This document shows, one piece after another, positions 23,204 to 29,240 of a DNA stretch of 29,240 bases. Both the position numbers and the translations under genes were made by a program. The stretch covers positions 1-29,240 of the IMG/VR virus record IMGVR_UViG_3300026114_000010; one strand, written 5' to 3'. The notes under the pieces were generated by a model. The model saw only the letters and a program-made list of their open reading frames with translations, made no database searches and was not told the origin of the DNA. Source of the stretch: a virus. Every line of letters begins with the position of its first letter. Within the stretch, counting starts at the first letter, position 1.

Positions 23204-23219
23204 AAGGAGTATAAAATAT

Positions 23220-23921
23220 TTACTTGTCTAGTTTAGATTGGTCAATACCGGCATCAAGAAGTATCTGATTAACAAATTTAGGCAAACCATCAACGCGGTA
23301 GCCATATTTGTTCATTATACCTACCCATAATGGGGCTCGCTGAACAACTAGTTTATCTTCGCTCCATTCTGAACCAAGATGATGACCTACTTTTTGTGTG
23401 TCAAATTGTTCAATTAGCCCAAGTCTATCGTCAAAATTTAATTTCTTTGGTGGATCTACATAAAGTTTTTTAATCTCTTCAACATCGGTTAATTCTTTGT
23501 GAGTTTGATACCTACCAGTCCAATCATTTACTAGGCAAGGAACGGTCATATTATGCTTTTGTGCTATCCACAAACGACTTCCACCTACTGTTGTTTCTAA
23601 AAAAAGTAGTTTCTTAGGGTTGGTTTTATGCATTTCTGGAGGGACACAATCCCATGAGCGTTTTTTGGGTGGGCCGCATGTTATTGTTATTGGATTGCGA
23701 AAGCCTTCTGCTAAAATACTTTTTTCAAGTCTTTTATAATGGCCGCATATTTCATCAAGTCCAGATTCAAATTCTGCAATAATTTTGCTTCTTTTTGTTC
23801 TTCCCTCTTTAGTCCAATCCGTCCATACTGAATTATGACCGCCGCCACACCTTCCAACCATACCAAAAATATGCTTGGCTGGTATATTAACATGCACTAC
23901 ACGATAGCCTTTATTATTCAT
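23220..23921 (-). CDS. ParB/sulfiredoxin-fold protein
   Basis: From the ATG at 23921, which shares ATGA with the preceding stop, the protein has 233 residues. Residues about 64-133 follow the ParB N-terminal/Srx pattern: 'LEKSILAEGFRNPITI', a loop, a Gly pair and Arg ('VGGSRLWIAQ'), then 'VPCLVND'. Such domains bind nucleotides and in ParB act as CTPases or nucleases; no DNA-binding HTH is visible. The N-terminal 60 residues hold a Gly/His segment ('GRCGGGHNSVW'). It lies between two paralogous glycosyltransferases, implying a linked function. Confidence 0.65.
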   Translation of the reverse strand: MNNKGYRVVHVNIPAKHIFGMVGRCGGGHNSVWTDWTKEGRTKRSKIIAEFESGLDEICGHYKRLEKSILAEGFRNPITITCGPPKKRSWDCVPPEMHKTNPKKLLFLETTVGGSRLWIAQKHNMTVPCLVNDWTGRYQTHKELTDVEEIKKLYVDPPKKLNFDDRLGLIEQFDTQKVGHHLGSEWSEDKLVVQRAPLWVGIMNKYGYRVDGLPKFVNQILLDAGIDQSKLDK

Positions 23922-24619
23922 TTCCAATAATCCAATACCCATGGCTGAGGCTCGGCCTTAAATTTCCAAGATTTCCATGATTTTGTTGCGGCATCTGGTA
24001 TAGAAGGTTCGCCGTGAAAGCATACAATTTTTGCATTATTTGGCAATCCATTAGCACAATGCACTTTGAAACTTACTATTTGTTCAGGATACAAATCTTG
24101 CCAGTATTTAACACTATTTCGTAAAGTATTGCCGATAAAAACTTGGTCTCCGTGTGGATGAACCGACTCAATTGCTTTTTCTGGATTCTGTATAAAACTA
24201 TTCCAAACATGATTAAATTTTCCCACATTCCAAGACATTACACCAGAAGCAGATTGTGTTGCGGTTCTGGCTAGCCCCCAGTAAAAATCTTGCAACATAA
24301 CTAACCCATCTGTATTATCCATCAAGAGGTAATCAATATTGCCTGTAATCAGCGTGTCTAAGTCTAGATAAAATATGTGTTCGTCTTTAGCAAACGGCAC
24401 TTCATTGCTGAACAACCAGATTTTATTCCACCATGAGGCAACTGTAGCAGAGTATGGTAAGTCATGTGTTATAACGGTTTGAGCAATTCCCGCTTTATTG
24501 TCAGTAAAGCAGTGGAGTTCAAATGGTAATGTGCAATTTCTTTTAATGCCATTATACAGCCGATTGACATATTCTGAGCCGTATTTCTCTCCCCACTTTA
24601 AACAAATTATTTTAATCAC
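23918..24619 (-). CDS. DxD glycosyltransferase-like protein, copy B
   Basis: This 233-residue paralogue of copy A begins 'MIKIICLKWGEKYGSEYVNRL' and has D86-L-D88 ('FYLDLDTLI'). A 'HGDQVFIG' motif (about 155-162) and 'CFHGEPS' near the end also fit the GT8-like layout. The start is GTG at 24619, overlapping the upstream stop (GTGA) with GAGG 7 bases before it. It is coupled both to the GT-B protein upstream and the ParB-like protein downstream. Confidence 0.75.
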   Translation of the reverse strand: MIKIICLKWGEKYGSEYVNRLYNGIKRNCTLPFELHCFTDNKAGIAQTVITHDLPYSATVASWWNKIWLFSNEVPFAKDEHIFYLDLDTLITGNIDYLLMDNTDGLVMLQDFYWGLARTATQSASGVMSWNVGKFNHVWNSFIQNPEKAIESVHPHGDQVFIGNTLRNSVKYWQDLYPEQIVSFKVHCANGLPNNAKIVCFHGEPSIPDAATKSWKSWKFKAEPQPWVLDYWK

Positions 24620-25632
24620 AGAGATTCCTCAGAATGTTTTTGGTTGTATCGAGTTTCAATAGTATCAATTATTTTTTTACTGATATCATGCCAAGAATTT
24701 TCAAGTGCTTTTTGTCTGGATTTTTTTATATCAATTGCATCCAGTGTAGATTGCCAGTTGATTGTAGAATCCCACTCAATGTGTCTGGTTGTGTTTAAAC
24801 GATCTTTATTCACCAACCCTTTAGGACTAAGAATTAACGCACCAGATGTGGCATTTTCAATTATAGCTTGTCCAACGCTTTCTTCGTGCGTAACACAGAA
24901 AATATGTGATTTTGAGTATTCTTTACAAGCATCTACATATGATATTCCTTTTCTATCATATCGCTCTATAGTAAAATTATCTATATCAACAATTTCTACT
25001 TCACCAGAAACAAATCGTCTGACTTCAACTGAATCAAACCCGTGATCCTTATACACACCAGAATGTATTAAATTTCTGATATTCATAAGAGTATCAAATG
25101 AACGATCTGATGCATTGTGATTAAATGCAGAATGATCTACGAGAATGCTAAGTTTCTTGCGTGGTTGTTTGCTTTTTATTAATCGTGAATCTGCAGCCCA
25201 TCCTATCAAAACATTGTTATCATGATGTCTTTGATACCTATTATTTGAAGATCCAAGAGGATACCTCCAGTCATCATCCCTAAAGGTAAATGTCACATCT
25301 ACAGGATCTGAATCTAAGCGACTGCCATCATATAATTGACAAAGAATGCCTTGATAACGATCATATAAAGATTGTCCGATTGCTTGTGGCAACTGACTAA
25401 AGTATCTAAGACCTAATGCGACTATGCCATGATATTTTTCAACATCTAAATTTTCAAACCATTGAGAAAGTTCTTCGTCAGAATCAAATGGCGGGACTGC
25501 TAAAAAATCTATCTCAATATCAAATGTTCTTAATTCATGATATAGATAATAGCACCATACGGATGTAAAACTATTAACCTCTTTTTTACTTTTTGGAATG
25601 CCTGATTTGGGTGACAATAATAATATTTTCAT
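24616..25632 (-). CDS. GT-B fold glycosyltransferase
   Basis: From the ATG at 25632 the protein has 338 residues. It begins 'MKILLLSPKSG', a typical first strand of a GT-B fold. Later 'FCVTHEESVGQAIIENATSGALIL' matches the EX7E-type donor-binding region of GT4-like enzymes, where the two Glu flank a helix. The ATG falls two bases after the stop of the methyltransferase gene. The substrate is unknown. With the two DxD enzymes and the methyltransferase it could build a short modified glycan. Confidence 0.7.
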   Translation of the reverse strand: MKILLLSPKSGIPKSKKEVNSFTSVWCYYLYHELRTFDIEIDFLAVPPFDSDEELSQWFENLDVEKYHGIVALGLRYFSQLPQAIGQSLYDRYQGILCQLYDGSRLDSDPVDVTFTFRDDDWRYPLGSSNNRYQRHHDNNVLIGWAADSRLIKSKQPRKKLSILVDHSAFNHNASDRSFDTLMNIRNLIHSGVYKDHGFDSVEVRRFVSGEVEIVDIDNFTIERYDRKGISYVDACKEYSKSHIFCVTHEESVGQAIIENATSGALILSPKGLVNKDRLNTTRHIEWDSTINWQSTLDAIDIKKSRQKALENSWHDISKKIIDTIETRYNQKHSEESL

Positions 25633-25634
25633 TT

Positions 25635-26396
25635 TTAATGTTGCCCAAACCATGTAAGACTTTTATCCAGCCATGGCAACACTAAGTCTCGCTGTCTTAC
25701 ATGCCCAAACCGTTTTAAACTTTTAGATGCTGATTCTGGTATTAATCCGCATTCATCCAAATCATACCAAGTTGTTGTTCTTGGATTCATTGGTGGCTGT
25801 TCGCTTTTATAAACTATTGCGTGGAGCCATGGATCATTAACGCCTTTTTTAAAAAATCCATCGCGACAGTCAAATCCATTAACTGCTAATTGGTGAATTA
25901 AAGAAACCACAGTATGATTATGATAACACCCGGACCATTGATCAAATGCCAACTCATTAAACTCCACATTAGTAAATTGTGGAAGAATTAAGACCACCAT
26001 TCCACCCGGTGTTATTTTATGCCACCATTCGGCAAGGGTTTTGAGAGGGTTCAAAACATACTGAAAAGAATCATGACACCAAACTACATCAAATTTCTTT
26101 TCATCGTCAAAATTTTCGAAATCTCTTTGTAGATATACTATGTTTTTATGATCCCTAGCAGAGCGAGTTGTTTTTACTAAATCAATACCAGTACATTTAA
26201 TATCTAATAATTCTGGACTATCCTCATCACGTGTAGTTCTTGTTGCCCACCATTCAAGATCAAGTCCCTCTTCGCCACATCCCATGTCGGCGAGAGTTTC
26301 GACACTCTCCATAAAATCATCAAATTCATACAACAAACGCAATGTTTGCAAACTATGTTTATGGCTTTCTGTTGGTGTGGTAAATGGTCTATACAT
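25635..26396 (-). CDS. Class I SAM-dependent methyltransferase
   Basis: This 253-residue protein has motif I 'LADMGCGEEG' (35-44), an acidic strand end 'GIDLV' (about 70-74), motif IV-like 'FDVVWCHDSFQYV' (about 102-114) and post-motif 'ITPGGMVVLIL' (about 127-138) of Methyltransf_11-type enzymes. There is no DNA-methylase DPPY/NPPY motif, so a small molecule, sugar or protein target is likelier than DNA. It starts the four-gene sugar-modification block and stands 2 bases after the preceding gene. Confidence 0.8.
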   Translation of the reverse strand: MYRPFTTPTESHKHSLQTLRLLYEFDDFMESVETLADMGCGEEGLDLEWWATRTTRDEDSPELLDIKCTGIDLVKTTRSARDHKNIVYLQRDFENFDDEKKFDVVWCHDSFQYVLNPLKTLAEWWHKITPGGMVVLILPQFTNVEFNELAFDQWSGCYHNHTVVSLIHQLAVNGFDCRDGFFKKGVNDPWLHAIVYKSEQPPMNPRTTTWYDLDECGLIPESASKSLKRFGHVRQRDLVLPWLDKSLTWFGQH

Positions 26397-26398
26397 TA

Positions 26399-26851
26399 TT
26401 AAACCTGAATATCTTCCATACCAGCAGCACGCAACCTAACAATATGGCCCGACATCCACTGTTTGTTATCTAAACCTTTCATTATTCCGAGCCAGCGATT
26501 ACGCATTAGTGCAACTTCATTAATTATAGTTTCAAAATCAACCACTTCATCCTCGCCATCTACATATTTTTCAGCATCACGACTGGTCAACGCACGAGCA
26601 TAGTTTTCCAGATATTTTTGAAAGTGGCGTCTGCGAACACGTTTCAATTCTATGTTAAGATAACTCAATACCGCTTCAATTTCTTGTAACTGATTGAACC
26701 TATGTTCAGTAATACCCGGTAGGTCTTTTATATTACGCTCAACCATACCAGAGAGTTTGCATTCACCTTTAGCATCTTCTAATTCACTTTCATAGTGAGC
26801 AAGAAAATTTGGTATTTGACCTAGGTCATTTGTTATACGGCTATACCACAT
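26399..26851 (-). CDS. Conserved phage protein, possible UvsY-like recombination mediator
   Basis: This 150-residue, mostly helical protein has a charged middle ('RRRHFQKYLENYARAL') and a C-terminal 'RWLGIMKGLDNKQWMSGHIVRLR'. That C-terminal helix pattern and the place two genes after uvsX recall T4 UvsY, which loads UvsX onto gp32-coated DNA. The similarity is a hint from pattern only. I recall close relatives in marine T4-like phages as unnamed proteins. Confidence 0.65.
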   Translation of the reverse strand: MWYSRITNDLGQIPNFLAHYESELEDAKGECKLSGMVERNIKDLPGITEHRFNQLQEIEAVLSYLNIELKRVRRRHFQKYLENYARALTSRDAEKYVDGEDEVVDFETIINEVALMRNRWLGIMKGLDNKQWMSGHIVRLRAAGMEDIQV

Positions 26852-26857
26852 AAGATG

Positions 26858-27106
26858 TTATTCGTCTTCATCCTCGTAAAAGTAATCATCCTCTGGGTCA
26901 TCTATATCCATCTCAACATCAGGATGCTCTCGTTGAATAACTTCTTGCATATCTGTGTCAGATTTAAATGCTGCTACTATTTCATCAGGTGCAAAGTCAT
27001 AATCACCTAAGAGGTCTACCACAACTTTTGCAGCATCTTCTCTTTCGGCATAGTTAATATAACTTTTTAACTCAATCCACAAATCATTTGCTAAGTCAAT
27101 CGACAT
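26858..27106 (-). CDS. Small acidic phage protein (82 aa)
   Basis: From the ATG at 27106, with GGAGG 7 bases upstream, the protein has 82 residues; an upstream alternative at 27142 lies inside uvsX and is rejected. It is helical, then ends in an almost purely acidic tail ('DDPEDDYFYEDEDE'). Acidic tails near gp32/UvsX often mimic DNA or bind basic proteins, but no function is known. It overlaps the end of uvsX by 11 bases. Confidence 0.75.
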   Translation of the reverse strand: MSIDLANDLWIELKSYINYAEREDAAKVVVDLLGDYDFAPDEIVAAFKSDTDMQEVIQREHPDVEMDIDDPEDDYFYEDEDE

Positions 27107-28178
27107 TATCTTCCTCCGGTTCATCTGGCACGTCTGGTGCATCGGTACTTAGCACTTCTTCTTTTTTTACAAAGTCTTGCATCAACAAATCTAAACAACC
27201 ATCGTCGTTTCGTTCCCAAGCCTTGCGGAATTGCTTGACTTCTTCACCCGAAGGGGTGGTAAATTTTAGTTTATTGCCGTCTTTTTCAAGCAACCCTTTC
27301 TTTTCAGCAAGATCTACGAGACCACTATATGGGTTCATTCCCGACTCATAAGGAATCTTAACTTGAACACTCTCAAAAGGTTTTGCATAACGAGTTTTCA
27401 TTACCTTACATCCAGCACGAATACCTTTTACATCAGAAATTTTGTTGCCATCTTCGTCTTCTTTAAGTTTCATCTTCTTCATTGCTACCACAATAGAAGA
27501 AGCATACACAAATCCCTGACCACCACTGATTTTGTCGTCCGGGTCAAACATATCTTGACTTGCATAGGTGTGATTTGTGCAAACCATACCTACATTATAT
27601 GCACCAAACATATTGACACAGTTACGCACAAGTGCAGTCAAACTCTTTGCTTTTCTACCCAAATCACCTTTCATATCACCTGATTCAAATTGATTGACAT
27701 CAGTAGGTGTAAGCATCATGCCAAGAGAGTCAATAATAAAAAGAACCTTTGGCTTTTCTTCATCTGGGAGATTTTTGTAATCAGTCATAAATGTGCTAAT
27801 GGTTTTAGCAACATCATCAACCATGGCCATGCTAAGACGAAGTAGTTTGTCTTCACTTGTATCAACGCCAAGTGCTTGTAACCATGTCTCATCAAGTGCA
27901 TTTTCTGTATCAACAAGAACTACATAAATTCCTTGTTCTTGGGCATGACGAGCGATATTTCCCGAGCACATGTAACTTTTACCACTTCCGCTTTCCCCAG
28001 CGAACACCGTCACTTTTCCAAGTGGAACACCTTTATCAAACTCACCCGAAATAAGGTAGTTTAGAGCATAGTTTCCTGTACTAATCCAGTCAGTGGGGTC
28101 ATTAAACCCAATTGAAAGTCCATCAATAGACTTTGTGATTTGTTTTCTAAATTTTGAAACATCAAATGGTTTCGGCAT
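27096..28178 (-). CDS. uvsX: UvsX recombinase (RecA/Rad51 family)
   Basis: This 360-residue strand-exchange protein of T4-type recombination works with gp32 and a mediator to invade homologous DNA. Walker A is 'GESGSGKS' (61-68), Walker B 'VLFIIDSLG' (145-153), and the L2-region 'NHTYASQDMFDPDDKISGGQG' follows. The C-terminal tail is acidic, as in UvsX. TTAGGA precedes the ATG. The upstream gap 28179-28253 is AT-rich, with a TATATT box and an imperfect dyad at 28211-28229; a convincing -35 is missing, so the promoter type is unclear. Confidence 0.96.
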   Translation of the reverse strand: MPKPFDVSKFRKQITKSIDGLSIGFNDPTDWISTGNYALNYLISGEFDKGVPLGKVTVFAGESGSGKSYMCSGNIARHAQEQGIYVVLVDTENALDETWLQALGVDTSEDKLLRLSMAMVDDVAKTISTFMTDYKNLPDEEKPKVLFIIDSLGMMLTPTDVNQFESGDMKGDLGRKAKSLTALVRNCVNMFGAYNVGMVCTNHTYASQDMFDPDDKISGGQGFVYASSIVVAMKKMKLKEDEDGNKISDVKGIRAGCKVMKTRYAKPFESVQVKIPYESGMNPYSGLVDLAEKKGLLEKDGNKLKFTTPSGEEVKQFRKAWERNDDGCLDLLMQDFVKKEEVLSTDAPDVPDEPEEDNVD

Positions 28179-28210
28179 AGTTTTTCCTAAGTGGTTTATA
28201 CGTAGATTTA

Positions 28211-28229
28211 TCGCGATATAATATAGCGA
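28211..28229. promoter_or_regulatory. Imperfect dyad with -10-like box before uvsX
   Basis: TCGC and GCGA flank an 11-base AT-only core containing TATATT/TATATC on the minus strand, about 33-51 bases before the uvsX ATG. This could be an operator over a -10 box. A weak -35 (TTCAAT, spacer 19) is the best available. Confidence 0.3.
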
Positions 28230-28253
28230 ATTATTTTTAAATTAATTGAATAG

Positions 28254-28286
28254 AAAAAGAGTAGGGGCATTGCCCCTACTCTTTTT
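28254..28286 (-). terminator. Strong bidirectional terminator after gene 32
   Basis: A perfect 15-bp stem (28254-28268 with 28272-28286) has a 3-base loop, a GC-rich inner stem (GTAGGGGC/GCCCCTAC) and A5/T5 outer ends. It would give a U-run on either strand. It begins 5 bases after the gp32 stop and separates gene 32 from uvsX. Confidence 0.92.
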
Positions 28287-28291
28287 TGGAG

Positions 28292-29240
28292 TTAACTAGA
28301 CTGTCTAGACCGAATCATAGCCAAAATATCTTCAGCCTTCTGGGTTCCAGTGTCAGCCTTTGGCTCAGTATCTGCTTCAGCAGGTGCTGGTTCTGGCTGA
28401 ACGGTTGACTGGGCAGGTTCTGGTGACGACTCTGGTGCTGGTGCTGGTGCAGTAGAAACACTAGTGCCAGATGGAGCAGACATTCCTGCTGGCCGGTAAT
28501 ATGCACCAAACCGGTCTGGGTCGTATGCCTCGCCATCAACACTGGCTTCAAACATCTGTTTCATAACACGAAGTCCTTCCTCAGATGGTCGGTTCGGCAA
28601 GAATTCAGAAAGGTCATATAGTCCATGGGTGCTAATTGCTGCTTGTTCTTCTTCGGTTAGTGGTGTTTCTTTTCGTGACCACTTAGAAGTAGAATAATCA
28701 GCATACCCACCCTTTGAGGTCTTATTAATACGAAAATCAAGACCGGCACTAAGGTCGGTTGGCAACTCTTCTAGTTCTGGGTCCATCAGTGCACTTTTAA
28801 TAATATTAAAAATTTGTGGACCAATAATGAACCGTCGAATTGGATTCTCGGGTGGAGTGTCATCTGCAAGTGCGTTCTCGCGAACAAACCCTTGGAAAAC
28901 GTAACTACGCTTTTTCCAATACTTGCGTCCCATGTCTTCAAGTGATGCATCCTTAAACCAAGTTCTAACTTCTGCTAGAATTGGGCAAGAATCACCCCAC
29001 ATTTCTACACATGGTACCTGCACATATAAGTTTTTGCTGTCAGCCTGACCCTTAATACCGTTGAACGGAAGCCGGATCATTTGTCGTTCTGCCCAGAAAA
29101 ATGTGTTCTTATCGTCACCGTCAGGTAAGAAGCGAAGCAGACTGCTGCCGCCTTCTTCCATTTTCCAGTGTGGGTAAATTGCGTTATCGCCGCCGGTGGA
29201 TTGACCGTCTTGTTTTGACTCTGCGGCTTGGAGTCGTTGA
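28292..29240 (-). CDS. 32: Single-stranded DNA-binding protein gp32 (N-terminus off right edge)
   Basis: The frame is open to the window's right edge, so the true start is outside; the visible part is about 315 residues. The entry segment 'DNAIYPHWK' followed by 'LLRFLPDGD' and 'FFWAERQMIRLPF' is the typical OB-fold core of marine T4-type gp32. A Cys pair in 'PCVEMWGDSCP' lies where the T4 zinc site is found, though the T4 His ligand is not evident. The C-terminal 80 residues are Pro/Ala/Glu-rich and end with 'AEDILAMIRSRQSS'. It coats ssDNA in replication and recombination and is followed by a strong terminator. Confidence 0.93.
   Translation of the reverse strand, partial: QRLQAAESKQDGQSTGGDNAIYPHWKMEEGGSSLLRFLPDGDDKNTFFWAERQMIRLPFNGIKGQADSKNLYVQVPCVEMWGDSCPILAEVRTWFKDASLEDMGRKYWKKRSYVFQGFVRENALADDTPPENPIRRFIIGPQIFNIIKSALMDPELEELPTDLSAGLDFRINKTSKGGYADYSTSKWSRKETPLTEEEQAAISTHGLYDLSEFLPNRPSEEGLRVMKQMFEASVDGEAYDPDRFGAYYRPAGMSAPSGTSVSTAPAPAPESSPEPAQSTVQPEPAPAEADTEPKADTGTQKAEDILAMIRSRQSS

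Noticed and set aside
23201-23215. Shine-Dalgarno-like AAGGAG on the plus strand
   Set aside because: No plus-strand gene follows; it is simply the complement of the AT-rich leader of copy A glycosyltransferase.
1-29240. CRISPR array, tRNA, rRNA, insertion sequence or attachment site
   Set aside because: No spaced direct repeats, cloverleaf-like segments, transposase motifs or integrase genes were seen on either strand.

Overview
The window looks like the interior of a T4-like (Straboviridae/Kyanoviridae-type) marine myovirus genome. The evidence is a dense, AT-rich, almost single-stranded gene array with very short gaps. It carries the T4 replication/recombination set: gp32 SSB, UvsX, UvsW, the gp41 helicase and the gp61 primase. 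It also carries a class I ribonucleotide reductase and metabolic extras typical of ocean phages: an A-type Fe-S carrier, a 2OG-Fe(II) oxygenase, a radical SAM enzyme, glycosyltransferases and a methyltransferase. I see no photosynthesis genes, tRNAs, integrase, insertion sequence or CRISPR array, so the host cannot be named; a marine proteobacterium or cyanobacterium both fit. All genes but one (17176-17553) lie on the minus strand, so transcription runs from high to low coordinates.

In transcription order, 29240-22502 holds the gp32 gene (cut by the window edge) with a strong terminator. Then come uvsX, a small acidic protein and a possible UvsY-like protein. These are followed by a moron-like block: methyltransferase, GT-B glycosyltransferase, two paralogous DxD glycosyltransferases and a ParB-like protein between those two. 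22436-19416 holds a sigma70-type promoter, an AAA+ ATPase, uvsW, a second sigma70-type promoter and a conserved hypothetical. 19426-17524 holds small unknown genes (one with a zinc knuckle, one very basic) and a 191-residue protein that keeps the motif order of the DnaE (family C) polymerase palm.

17553-13175 holds the lone plus-strand gene, a baseplate/fibre-like protein, an SGNH-hydrolase-like protein, primase and helicase. 13110-7515 mixes a nucleotidyltransferase protein that also has a KxDG ligase-like motif, a GNAT protein, a 2OG oxygenase, a small structural-type protein with its own late promoter and terminator, and a coiled-coil/membrane protein. 7528-3581 holds a protein with an acidic tail, then a coupled set: Fe-S carrier, PD-(D/E)XK nuclease and N-terminal-twitch radical SAM enzyme. 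3561-1 holds a pectate-lyase-fold tail spike with its small partner, then nrdB and nrdA (cut by the window edge).

Two promoter classes can be read directly. Sigma70-like boxes stand before replication-type genes. A T4-late-like box, roughly (T/C)(A/C)TAAATACT, stands before structural-type genes. Many neighbouring genes are joined by TAATG or RTGA overlaps, implying translational coupling. No gene-free stretch exceeds about 115 bases.
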